Assembly: GCF_003086295.3 (NCBI RefSeq)
Contig: NC_092040.1
Location: forward strand, 4,340,001-4,404,000
DNA: 64,000 bases
DNA from: Arachis hypogaea
Lineage: Eukaryota; Streptophyta; Magnoliopsida; Fabales; Fabaceae
Direction: 5' to 3'
The notes under the pieces: generated by a model
The model's input: the letters and a program-made list of their open reading frames with translations, nothing else
Told to the model about the DNA's origin: nothing
Databases searched by the model: none
Shown here: positions 48,267 through 60,411 of the stretch, in pieces
Position numbering within the stretch: the first letter of the stretch is position 1
How the letters are laid out: the number at the start of each line of letters is the position of its first letter
Translations under genes and position numbers: made by a program

Positions 48267-48987
48267 ATCTACAGTGGGGGCACCACTCAGAGTCAGTCTA
48301 AGAGGTCAGAAAACCGGTACTAACACCAGAAACTACAGTTTGTCTATCTAGTATCTACAGTTAAGCAAAGGCTAAATCTATAGTCAAAATGAAGCCTAAA
48401 AACCAAAAACCTAAAATGGTTACCCCCTCTAATGTCTACCTAACATTGGCACTATTCAAGCATGCAATCCAACAAATGCACAATACACACACAAAACCAA
48501 ACAGAGGAAAAGCGGCATAACTGTAGGGTAAAACTAAAAGAGTAGAGAAGGAAGAAGCAACTTACGAGAATGATGGTGATGATTGAAAGGAGTTGGAAAA
48601 CTTCAGGGGGATTTGGACAAAACGGGCGATTCACAGCAAAGAACTTCAGAGAGTGCAAAGGAGAAATGGAAATGAGTGGTTATGATTTGGGAAACTGAAA
48701 CGTAAAGATGAGAAACTGAGTAGTAACTAACGCCTAGAAGCACGAAAGACAGGGGCAAGATGAACATTTTGCGCAGGGTTCAAATCACCCAATAAGAGTA
48801 TTAAATGCTCGGCGCGAAGAACGAGGCAACAAAAGGCGTTTCCTCAAAGCGACGAGACCCACTTGCATGTAGGGAGCACGTCCCTACCACGAATGGCGGC
48901 AAGCCGACCGAGCGACATTGCGACCAAAGACGATTGAGAACGCGCCAACTACGGTGCTCACGACCCTAGCCGGCGCATTAGGGACAC
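48267..48987. other. Region between antisense frame and 3' LTR
   Basis: Would be the promoter and leader of the antisense frame and the 3' end of the element. No protein recognised. No clear polypurine tract precedes the 3' LTR. Confidence 0.45.
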
Positions 48988-49474
48988 TGTTCCGGCCCGG
49001 CCCAGTTGGCGCATCGCCCTGATCCGAGAGGCCGACCCAGCGAGAACGAGAGACCCAAACCGGGGGACTAACCGGATACCCCTCCAGCGCAGCACCTGAC
49101 AGCTGAGGGAAAAGGAAACTTCTTGGAATACGGGTCAAGGTATATAGGGGGAGGGTCCTACCCCTCCCCGATGTACGTCACTATCTCTCTTTCTTACTGC
49201 CATCTGTACGAATTTCTGACTTAAGCGTCAGAGCCCTTTTTGCAGGCGGCTCCCCCCTTCACACCATTACTGCTCGTGAGGTCGTGAGGCCTAACCTTCC
49301 GCTTTCCAATACAACAACCCGAGAGATCTACCCGTTCGCTAACAATCAAGTCCAGATTCCCATCGTCTCACTTTGACAACCCGGGAGATCCACCCGTTCG
49401 CTAACAACCAAGTTCAGATTCCCATCGTCTCACTCTTATCCACTCTTCATCCGACCCATTTGGTATCCGGTAAC

Positions 49475-49479
<5 letters not shown>
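48988..49479 (+). repeat. 3' LTR with internal duplication
   Basis: Begins TGTTCCGGCCCGGCCCAGTTG, homologous to 44373-44839. It contains a tandem duplication of about 62 bp (49314-49375 and 49376-49437), both starting near ACAACCCG(G/A)GAGATC and ending ATCGTCTCACT, which the 5' LTR has only once. Confidence 0.88.

Positions 49480-49511
<32 letters not shown>
49478..49511. repeat. (TA)n microsatellite
   Basis: A TA tract directly joined to the end of the 3' LTR, which hides the exact LTR end and target duplication. Confidence 0.9.
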
Positions 49512-49515
<4 letters not shown>

Positions 49516-52500
49516 AAAATAACTATATTTTAATTCATTACGAATAATAGTGATTCAATTGAATAAACATGATTGAATGGCTATAAAAGTTAAATTACAT
49601 TTTAATGAATAAAAATTAAATTCATGTTTTAAAACATTTATTCAACTATATTTATTTATCTAATAATGTTCATTACCTTAATTATACTCAATTGAGAAGT
49701 CTATTTGTTACGATATTCATGGCATAAAATATTTTTTTTTAGCTAAGACAAATACTATAACCAAAACTATTTAAGATTAAGATAAAAAAATACCGTATAA
49801 CTTTTAAATAAAGGATATTATTAAATATTCGTTCTTATACCGTAATAAAAATTTTTAATGCCAAATTTTTAGTGTAAATAATATAATATTTATTGTATAA
49901 CTTATATTTTTACGATAATTATATATTTACTATTATTATTATTATTATTATATGATATAATAGTAATTACATATTTTTTACTGCCATTACAAAAGTCTTG
50001 CAGCTAAAATATTTTAGTAACAAATAAAAGTATATAATAACTAATATTTAATTAACAATAAATATATAAATAATTATTTTTATTATCATTAAAAATAAAA
50101 TAAATTGTCGCTAAAAATAATTTTTTTTAGTAATGTCATCTCAACCAATTTTAAAGTAAAAAACACACTAATACTTCACTTAGAAAATTAAATTTGAGTT
50201 TGGTAATTAACCAAGCGACGACTAGTTTCACAAGTATATTATCATTATATATTATTTTTTATTGAGTTAACTTATTTATTTCTTTTTATTTTCACTACTT
50301 ATATAAAATTTAATAAAATAATTATTGTTACATGTTGAGTTTAACAAAATATTTTTTTAACCTAATCCTCAAAATAATTTATTTATAATTTACCATGGAA
50401 ACAAAATAGTATAATAATAAAATAAATATATATTTATATATACTTTTTTAATTCAAGATGCAAGTGTCCCTCCTCTTTAATTATTATAACCTAGATTGGT
50501 CCCTGATTACTGTGGATACAGCCATACAGGTCTCCGAGAAAATGACATAATAAATTCTAAACAAGTGTCGTTGGCTCAACAATATAAATATCAAATATAT
50601 CCTATTATGTATAATTATAGGAAGCAAGGTAGTTCTTTTGTTGTAAAGAAAATAGATTATAACATATCAAAGAAAACGATGTAACATTGATTCACAATAC
50701 TTCTTGCCTCTCCGCATGTTCTATATATATTCATATTATTCTGTTTTCCAAATGCCATCTCATGATTTTTCTCCCCCTCTGATCTCTACATATTAACGAC
50801 CACAAGTAGCAATCAATAATATTGAGAAAAAAAAATTAAAATGTTCTTCATAATTAAATTTTAAGAAATAATAATTAGAACAATTCTGACATTTTCTCTT
50901 TAATATATATTATCTTATTTTTAATTGTCAAATTGACATTTCTTTGTTGGTATTATCTGTTGCTGCAAGAATTGATAGTGATATATGGTGAGCCCAAAAG
51001 TAATAACAAGTGGACATATGATGAGGCACATATTTTATCAAAGTGATACATGCTCATTACTTATTAATATTGAAAATAATTTAATTATAAACTACTTTTT
51101 TAATTAATATCACCTAATTTTTTGAAAATTTTTATTTTAAATTATAAATTATTTTTTTAGTTTTAAATCTAATACTCAAATCTTAATACTAAATCCTAAA
51201 TCTTCCAAAAATAAAATTATAAAAATAATTTTATAATAAAAAATAAATTAACTAATTTGATAAATTAAAAAGGTTATTTTTTAACTTATTCTATTAAAAA
51301 TCCTACTCTAAAATTACATGCTTGATCTTGTGTCTTAGTAAAAATCACTGTTTATTGATGATATAAATAAAGCTGTTTAATTGACGAAATAGTACTTTTT
51401 AGGCAGCTGGTTATTAAATTATTATCTTAAAGAGAAATGTTAACAGATTAATATTTTTAGTAAAATACAAGAAATTAATTTATATTAATTTTAATTTTAA
51501 AAAATTAATCAACAAATATCTTTTTTTTTTTATTTAAGAGATCATACATAGGAAAACCGATAATAATATAAATAAGTAAGCAAATTAAAAGTTAATTAAT
51601 TAAGGTTTTTAATTTACTTTTTAGGTAAAAAGAGTGTTACTTGTTGGGAAGTCCCTGTTATGGTTATGTATGAGAGATGCAGTTGGCCCACGCGCGTGTC
51701 ACGTGTGATTTGACTACTCACACAATCTGCTTCAAAGTATCAAGCATCCATACACATTGGTAAACAGTGAGTGAGGGACATGTTTCAACTAATTAATTTA
51801 ATTTTCTATGTGCAATCCTTTCTCTTATAATGTATTGTCATTTGTGATCATAAATGTACAAGGGCCAACAATCTTAATACCCAATGATATAAAACTACTC
51901 AAATATTTTAACAAAATTACGTAATTTTATTAACCTGATTTAATATTAAATAGATGTTAAATAGAATAAGTATTATTTTAATCTTTAAAATTTATAGTTA
52001 AAATCTAAATCATCCTTAATCTTATACAATAATTTTTAAATGATATAAATATTCTTTTGTCACCACTAATATACCACTGTTTTTTTTTTCTTTGGTCACC
52101 ATTCACCAATCACCACTACCAACAATACTACATTTGAAAATTTTCAAATTTAACAATCCACACTTCAAATAATTCAAATTCAACAACAACGAATAATTTC
52201 TCCTTCAAATTTAACAACAATAACAAAAGATAGAGAAAATTTAATTTCAGACATAATTGAACTATAATTTAAAATTAAAAGCTTAAACTTTAGAAAATTA
52301 AGATAGAGAATATCTTAATTTAAAATTTTTGAATCCTAACTTCAGAAAATTAAGAACTTAAACTTTAATTTACCTGTGATGACAATAATATTTAATATTT
52401 AATATTTATTCCTATCTTAAATTAAGTTATAATTTTTATAATAAAAAATAATAATATGTTATCTATACTATAAACAATATTGGTATTATCTTATAAGCAT

Positions 52501-53205
52501 TATAAATTAATACTTAATATAATATATTTAACACATGTAACTTATAATTAAAGTATATTTATATACAAAGATAATTTTTAAAATATAGATATTTATTTAA
52601 AAAATAATATTATTTTTATTTTTTATAATGTCGTTCCTTATATAAATTTTTTTTTTGCATTGTGTTTTGTATGAATTTACAGAAAAAGTTGACATTATAA
52701 CGCGAATTATATAATAATTTTGAATTATTATTTATATATAAAGACATTTTGGAGGAATACTCGTCTTTTATTAAATTAATGATTAATAGTTTTTGATCCA
52801 ATGAGAAAGACTTGAGATGATAGTGTTGGTAGTGAAGTACTTGACGAATTAAATTAAACAAAGAAATGAGAAGAAATAGAGCATATAATGCAAATAAGGA
52901 AAGCATATCCGATATATAAAGTTGAGATGAATAGTAATGTATGATCGTGGGATTCATTATTGTATCTGTATATTAAAATCAGTCAAAACAAAAATCACTA
53001 ACAATAAAATTAGTTATTAGTCTAAAATATATATTAAAAATAAATTAAATTATATATATATATTATATACAAATATATTAAAATAAAAATTTAAATGTAG
53101 TTAATTTTATGTGAAGTTAATATTTATGGACTGTTAAATGATTTGATGATTTTGACTACATTTTTATCGACTGTCGCTAAATTTTCATGATATATTAATA
53201 ACCGA
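49512..53205. other. AT-rich DNA upstream of the FD-like gene
   Basis: Mostly AT-rich and non-coding. A less AT-rich stretch at about 51640-51780 contains TCACGTGTG (an ABRE/G-box type site, about 51699), about 1.6 kb upstream of the FD-like start. One arm of the 24.1-kb MITE family occurs near 53100. The short frames at 50496-50684 and 52616-52957 look random. Confidence 0.45.
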
Positions 53206-53305
53206 TTATTTTAGTGTACAAATATCATTTTTTTGTAACGAGTCCCTCCTACTTCTATTAAACCCTTGAGTTTGAAGCTGAAAACCCTGCTGAATCTGAA
53301 GCACC

Positions 53306-54312
53306 ATGGAAGAGGTGTGGAAGGACATCAACCTCGCTTCCTTGAACGACCACAGCACCAGACCCTCTTCTTCTTCCTCCTCCTCCTCCTCCGCCGCCGC
53401 CTTCATCTTCCAAGACTTCCTCGCCCGTCCCTTCACCATTAACACCACCACCAACTCCGATCCTCCACCCTCGCCCTCTCCATCCCCCTCTCCCTTATCT
53501 CCTGCACCGCCGCAATCCCTCACTGCTCTCAGCCTCGGTTGTCATCATCGCCCTATTAACCGCAACCACCATCACCATCCTCATCATAATCCCTTCGGCC
53601 ATCACCCTCATCCTGCTGCACCATCACCTCCCTCCACTACCAAGCTTCCTTACTCTTCTTCACCATTATTTGACACCCTTCCTTCCTCTTCTTCTCTCCC
53701 CTGCTTCGCCACCACTAACAGGTTTCCTGAAACCTCCTCTGATCCCGCCCCTACCCTCGACCGCCGCAACAAGCGCATGATTAAGAATCGTGAATCTGCT
53801 GCTCGATCACGCGCTAGAAAACAGGAAAAGATTCCATCTTTCTTCTTCTTCCTCCACGTGCATACTGTTTCAACACTAATGTTCTTTTCTTTTGCTTTTT
53901 GCTTCTAAGTCTTCATTTTTTTTTGGTTTTGCTGTTTATTATTTCAGGCATATACGAGCGAGTTGCAGCTTAAAGTGGATCACTTGCTGGAAGAGAATGC
54001 AAGACTCAAGAGGCAGCAACAAAAGGCATGCATCTTCATTTATATACATAATAAATACACACATTTTAGTTGCTAGTGATTTTGTTTGTTTATGTTTTGC
54101 TTTAACGGTGATAGTGTGATGATACAACAATCTCTTTTTTTGTTTTAGTAATAATAGATATAGTTGTGTATGACTTTCTAAAAGAAGTGTTTTTACTAAA
54201 TTGACGTTGCAAAATGTGTATGTGATTGTTGCAGCTATGTGAAGCAGCAGTGTTGAATCATCAGCAAAAGAAGAAGAGTGCCCTGTACCGAACATTTACA
54301 GCACCATTTTGA
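53306..54312 (+). CDS. FD-like: FD-like bZIP transcription factor
   Basis: Group A bZIP related to FLOWERING LOCUS D partner FD, which binds FT through 14-3-3 proteins at the shoot apex to start flowering. Exons 53306-53824, 53948-54025 and 54235-54312 join in frame (224 aa). The N-terminus MEEVWKDINLASLND is the FD signature, followed by a Ser tract, a His/Pro-rich region and the basic region RRNKRMIKNRESAARSRARK (about residues 152-171). A short leucine zipper (ELQLKVDHLLEENARLKR) is in exon 2, and the C-terminal R-T-F-T-A-P-F is the phosphorylatable 14-3-3-binding motif. Both acceptors are CAG, but the first donor reads CAG/GAAAAG and the second AAG/GCATGC. The exon junctions were placed by homology, so the first is uncertain; if intron 1 is retained, the frame ends at 53908, before the zipper. 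Confidence 0.85.
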
Positions 54313-57300
54313 GTATCTATCTAGCTAGATTCTTAGTTAGTGTGCCATTAATGCTGCAATGAAATTCATGAAAAAAGAAAGCACCTTCACCACTGTACTC
54401 ACTCCTTTTACCCCTTCCTCTAAGCTAAGTGAGTGTATGTATGATAATGATAATGATGATGATGTAAGAATGCATCGCTCTTATGTTTATTTCTGCAATA
54501 TTGGTGGCTGTAACTCTTTAATTTCCACGTTCAAAATCTCTTCTAACCATGAGATTTGTTCCAGCCAAAAGAAAGTTGAATTAAATCAATATATGTAATA
54601 TAAGGAATTTAATTTGTATGCATGCTTTTGTCATTCCTCTTTTGTAGGGACTCTACAAGCAACTTTCATGGCCTTCTGCCCTTCTTGACTTCTTGTTCTG
54701 TTTTTGGCATTTTTCACTTGGGTTTGGCTTTTTGCATTTTTGTCCAAGTTGCACCACGTTTTATATATGCTGTATGTCTACATTAGTTTTATATATTTTT
54801 TATTTTTAGTATTAAAATTAATTAATAAGAAAAAATTTGTGTTTTGTCCAACTAATTATATTTATTTCCATATGTGTGTGTTAAAAACATTTTTTACATA
54901 TTTGATAAATATAAAAAGAATAATGTTAAGTAATCAATAACTTTCTTGAACAACATGAACAACTATCAATCAAATCAAAACACACTACATCTTTAAATTA
55001 TCCACTTAAATCTTAATATTAGAATAATTATCTACATACTTAGTAAAATGAACATCTAATATATCCATTGTTCACATTATTTAATATTTTCATTATCTAT
55101 TTACATTTTTTCATATAAAAAATATTAATGTGATGCACATTTTGATTGTTTCTTTCACAAGTATATAGCAGAGACACTATAAGTCTATAAGGAAGAGTAG
55201 TGTAACCTGCAGGGTAGTTATCTTAATTATATGACATTAATGTAAGGATAGTCATATGGGGTTATTTTAATGCCACCATATCTTGCCCGACTTTGGATTT
55301 TCCGAATGGACACTAATGACGATCAATGTGTTATCTTATCCACATTTGTTAATTAATTGATGGCAACAACTTGCCAATAGAATAACATAAAATAAATAAG
55401 ATGGTTGTGTTTTTATTAAAATGATAATAGTACTACGTTTTGGCAAACAAGCTTAGCTTTTCCCTATCTCACTCACTTTTTATCTCTTTAATATTCGTGT
55501 GTAGTGTAATGTCCTTTACATAAAAGTCCATGGCTTTGCCAGTTTTCCATAATGATGTGATTTCTCATTTTTGTCACTAGCTACGTCCATGTGATATTTG
55601 ACTCGTTTCGTTTAATTTGATATTTATGGGGCTTTGTTAATTTGATATTTGATGCTATGATTATTATTTATTATCTTAATATCACTTTAATAGGCCCAAC
55701 AACTAACGTCCAACTTGGGTGGATTGCAATTACTCATCTGAAATAATGGCATGTTTGAATGACTAAAACCTTAGAATGATCCCTCAGATTAATAAGTGAC
55801 ACGTAAACGAATATAGTTATAATACGTAGTACAAATTAATACATAATTAAATAGTATTGTGATACATGTTATATGTTATTGGTTAATACATCATCGTATT
55901 ATTATACGTGGATAAATTATAAAATAACATGTGTCACGTCCATATCATCAACTTATGTTATCACGTCCTTAATTTTTAAAGATATAATTGGTGTAATTGA
56001 AATTTTAGAGATAATTTTAGTGTACGATACAAATCTTAAGGACCATTTTAAAATTTTAGTCATTTTAAATTCGTTTTTTTGTAATTATTTTTTAATGAAA
56101 AGAATAAAATAAAACACAAACACCCATTTGATAATGAAAAGTGGTTTATAATTGTTAAATTTTACAATTAAATAGAGTGAACTACTTAGAGTTCCTATAA
56201 ACATGCATTAACAACTAATTAAATGTATCCGTTTTATACTACTAGATGATTTGACTTATGAGATGTAATTGTGTAACAGTTTTAATTTATGTATTTTTAA
56301 AATTTATATTAACATATATTTATATTTTTATATATTTATTTATAATTTTATATATTATTTTATTATAATTTAATTATTTCAATTAAACTGGTTGAATATC
56401 TAAATGAATAAATCAATAACTAAAATGAACATGAGCAATTTGATTTTTAGAAACTTGGTGTAACTTTGTTAATATGTTAATAAACATAACACAGTATATA
56501 TTACAATGAACTTGATTTTTTATTTAAAAAAAAAGAATGACGAGATTTTCATTTAATGGATAGCTTTAAAAATCCATTGAAAAATAAAAATAATTTTATC
56601 GAGATCATTGATGTGAAGGCAAACGTAGACAATTAACCACTCTAGATGTGGAGTCTGAGGTTAACTATTTGAGGATACTACAAGAATTCTCACACAATTT
56701 AGGATTATATAATTCACATCTTAATTTTAAATATGTATAAAATTATAAAAACAAAAATATTAAAAGAACAAATCAAACCAATACTTAACTTTTCTTCTAT
56801 CTTTCAGCCTGGTTGATTCTCCTTTTTATTAAAAAAGAAAACAAAGTAAAATTATCTATACCTAAAAAAATATATATGACAGAAGAAGTTAGTTATATCA
56901 TATCAAGTCATATAATATTGTGGATGTGTAAAATCGTACTTGAGTAAATAAAAAAATATAAAATAAAAGAACAAGGGAACACTTTGAAAGAAAAAAAAAA
57001 CAATAATGAGAGGTTAATAATAAATAAATAGAAAATATCTTTGTCCATAATAATTAGTGTTCGGTATTTAGATATATAATTTAATTTATGTTATCAGAGA
57101 AAGAAAAGTAATTTAAGAGAATTTAACTAGTTAACTTGATGAATTTTTTGTCCAGAATAAAAAATTTGACTAGCTAATAAGTTATTGTACTCAAAGGATG
57201 AAATTTAATTTCTTAATCTTACCACTTTAAGTTGATTAGTAATTTTTTTAAATAAATATTTTAATTATTTTATTTATTAAGAAAGGTATTTTAATGTCCT

Positions 57301-58941
57301 TAGGTCTCGTTACATAATTTGTTTATCATATAAACAAAATTAGTACACATATATTCTATTACACTGTAAATAAAATAAGATATAATTTTATTTAACTTTA
57401 TCTTATTTACAAATAAAATATATAAAAATTAAAAAAAATACACATATTACTAGATAAATTTATAATTATTGAAATATATGTATTATTATAAAAAAATTAC
57501 GATTAAAAATAACATTTAAAATATTGATTTAAATTAAATATGTTTATATTTTTTATATTTTAAACTTTTTTTAATTTAAATAGCTCATCCTTTATTTCAA
57601 TACATTTGTTTAATAAACAGTACTCAAAATCTTTAAAAGAAATTAAAACCATATTCTATAAAATTTTTATTAATAACAGAATATAATATTCAAAATTTTT
57701 AAAATATAGTATATAAGACAATATAGTTAATAGGAGGACTGTAATATAGTACTCTCATCAACTATATTAATTATATATTATATTTTAAAAATTTTAAAAT
57801 ATTATGTTTTATTATTGATAAATTTTTTTTGAAGTATTATTTAAATTGTAACTCTTCCCCCCTCACAAGTAAATTGATGTGGGCTATTATTAGATCCACC
57901 TGTAAATGAATAAATTAAATTTTGTTTTACATAAATTAAAATAAGATTCGTGTAATTAAACTAAAGTCAGATATTCGTATAGGCTTTACAATTTTTTGCA
58001 GTTTTAAAATAGAATAACGCTATTTTTTATCTGTTATTCTAGCTAGGTTGAGTACGTTACGTGGAATCTTTAAATTTGACTTTGTTCTATACAAATCTTC
58101 AATAAAATGAAAAATGAATATAGAATTTAGATTTTACTTCTACTATCTGATTCTTTTCACGACTGAATCTCAATCTTGATTGAAATGAAAGACAGATGTA
58201 AACTTTAAAAGAAGAAGAATGAAAGAGACAACTACAGAGACAAAGAAAATAATTATTAATCAATAACTTGACTTACAAGATAACTTTTTTATAAAAATAT
58301 TTATACACTTAGAGAATGAGTCTAAGATATTTCTAATTGATTAAGTAGCACTACTATCAGATTGTTTTGTAAAATTTCATTAAAAAATTATAGATATATT
58401 TTTTAAATAAATATATTATAACTTTGATTGAAAACTTAATTATTTAATTATTCTATTTTCTTAAACACCTTAACAAATACTCTTATAAATTTATTGAGTT
58501 AGAATATTCTAAATGTAGTGCTAAGCATTGAAGAATATTATTGGTAATGTAATTCATTTCATTTAGAGTACAATAGCTTAATAGCTAAATGTACATTACC
58601 ACACAACAATCAACCCTATTAGTATATAGAAAATCATAAAATACCCAAGACTAATAAGTATTAAGTAAGAAGGAATTATTTAAGCTGTTATGTTCTATAC
58701 ATGATACTTTATAGCATAGAATACTATCATCTTTTTGTTGGGTTAATTTTGCTATATATACTTGCACATGATGCTATATTCTCCCAATCTTTTTTTTACA
58801 TGACAAAAAAAAAACATTCCGCCAATATTGTAACCAAACATAATCTTTTACATTCCTTTTAGGTAATTTATGCATTATATTAATCACATTAAATATAAAG
58901 CATAGTATAAATAAAATATCACGGCCAATTTTAACACCAAT
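54313..58941. other. AT-rich intergenic DNA
   Basis: The first few hundred bases are probably the FD-like 3' UTR (54313 to about 54700). A low-copy-looking, less AT-rich part lies at about 55140-55780. No gene, tRNA or clear element boundary was found in the remainder. Confidence 0.45.
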
Positions 58942-59013
58942 TCCGTTGTTGTCCAGCGGTTAGGATATCTGGCTTTCACCCAGGAGACCCGGGTTCGATT
59001 CCCGGCAACGGAA
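58942..59013 (+). tRNA. tRNA-Glu (anticodon UUC)
   Basis: 72 nt that fold as a complete cloverleaf. The acceptor stem TCCGTTG pairs with CAACGGA, the anticodon loop CTTTCAC holds TTC, and the T-arm CCGGGTTCGATTCCCGG carries the GGTTCGATTCC B box. The D-arm has GTCCAGCGGTTAGGAT. The CCA end is not encoded, as expected for a nuclear gene. A TTTTT run at about 59021 can serve as the Pol III terminator. No intron. Confidence 0.97.
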
Positions 59014-59029
59014 TTATTTATTTTTGTTT

Positions 59030-60018
59030 TTGGGTTTTTAATTTTTAAGTGGAAGCCCGGTATGTCATGATTTTCTTGTCAAGCAGACATTCATTCACCT
59101 ATGTATTGAGCGACGACCCAATGATAGTAATATTGGTTATCTATTGGCCTTCAGAAGGGCAGATATACTCATTATAAGCCGACATAATCTTACTTTGACG
59201 GAAAAAAAAAAAGAAAGAAAAGAAAAAGAATAATCTAAAATTTTGAGACCATATTAAAAATAAATAATTAAAAACCGTCGTGCATTGGTCTAAAAATAAA
59301 ATGACCAAGAATTAAACAGTTGCCTCTGGAAAATGATGTCTCATCTTATCTTATGAAATGATATATGATACCTAACCTACTAGGCTCCTTTTTTTTTTTT
59401 CTCACTCAAGAACCATGGCTACCACTATATATCTTTCACTTTACCTATTTGTTTAGACTTGTCTTTATCTTTCCAAGCACTGCAACCCATTATTGAATAT
59501 TGACCATCCAACCATCTACTAGAGGACGACTAAGTTCTTGCAAAGACCATAAAGTATGGATTTAGAAAACTTGAAAAAAAAAGGCCCCTACACTCAATTA
59601 TCCGAATCATAGATACTAAATCGCATTTAGATATTCTGGGGATATTAATTTATGAACATGTCATATTGGATATTCAATTATGTTATCCATATTGTATAAT
59701 TCTTTATCAAATATTAGGAGAGAACAATGGTAAACAGTAAACACTGAACAAATTAGTGTACGTGAAAGGAACAATAAGGTGTATTATTATTTTTGCCTTA
59801 GGCCAGTTTAGAGCCTTTGTGAACTTGCTCATCTAATTTGCAGCCGAATTAATAGCATTGGTCATTTTTCACCTTTCTTAGAATCAGGATCATAAGCCTT
59901 GCAGCAACCAAAAAAAAAAAGCATAAAAATGGTAAAAGCAAAGCAAGGGCTATGCTTTTTATATAGACACTTGCACAGATTCCCTATGGTGAAAATTTTT
60001 ACTATTTTAGCACAGAAA
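59030..60018. other. Intergenic DNA between tRNA and RING gene
   Basis: AT-rich, no reading frame or element boundary recognised. Its right end should include the 3' UTR of the minus-strand RING gene. Confidence 0.5.
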
Positions 60019-60411
60019 CTACATACCAGCTATATGGAAAGAAGAAAACCATATCAACATCTCTTCAGTGAACATTTCGGGCCGGTGGTGCGACTTCTCC
60101 TCGCCGCCACCTCCCATCGAAAACCGGCAGAGGGGGCAGGTTTTGTGGCGACCTTTGAGCCATCTATTCACACAAACCTTGTGGAACTTGTGCAGGCAAG
60201 GAAGGACTCGAATTTCGTCTTCGTCCTTTAACCTCGACAAGCATACACAGCACCAAACAGCCTCACCATTATTCTCCATGATGAGTTCATTTGATGAAGA
60301 TGCTGCTGCAGAGTCAGATGATAGCAAATAACATAAAGAGACATTGCTTGGTCCCTTTGTTAGACCAATTAAATTGAACACAATTGAAACCAAGTTGTTG
60401 AGATTATTCAT
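60019..60411 (-). CDS. RING-H2 finger E3 ubiquitin ligase
   Basis: Single-exon, 130 aa. The RING-H2 domain occupies about residues 54-95: Cys-CV-Cys, then L-P-Cys-L-His-KF-His-KV-Cys, then WLKGRHKT-Cys-PL-Cys. That gives the C-x2-C-x14-C-x-H-x2-H-x2-C-x11-C-x2-C pattern of zinc-binding RING-H2 proteins, which recruit E2 enzymes. The invariant Trp before the last Cys pair is present. A hydrophobic N-terminal stretch (LVSIVFNLIGL, about residues 7-17) is too short for a confident membrane anchor, so it resembles small RHA/XERICO-type proteins more than ATL proteins. The C-terminus is Gly- and Glu-rich and then hydrophobic. No intron or frame break. The substrate cannot be inferred. Confidence 0.88.
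   Translation of the reverse strand: MNNLNNLVSIVFNLIGLTKGPSNVSLCYLLSSDSAAASSSNELIMENNGEAVWCCVCLSRLKDEDEIRVLPCLHKFHKVCVNRWLKGRHKTCPLCRFSMGGGGEEKSHHRPEMFTEEMLIWFSSFHIAGM

Larger units (their letters stand above)
44373..49479 (+). mobile_element. Ty3/gypsy LTR element lacking pol
   Basis: Two direct LTRs (44373-44839 and 48988-49479) enclose a primer site, a broken gag and, near the 3' LTR, an antisense reading frame. No protease, RT, RNase H or integrase is seen between them; instead about 850 bp of unrecognised sequence lies at 46190-47040. An antisense frame before the 3' LTR is known from Tat-lineage elements such as Retand, Grande and RIRE2, so that lineage is likely. The balanced GC content contrasts sharply with the neighbours. 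The target duplication is not clear because the right end runs into TA repeats. Confidence 0.85.

Noticed and set aside
50496..50684. 62-codon frame MVPDYCGYSHTG
   Set aside because: Isolated, with no similarity I recognise, no promoter or splice context and AT-rich surroundings.
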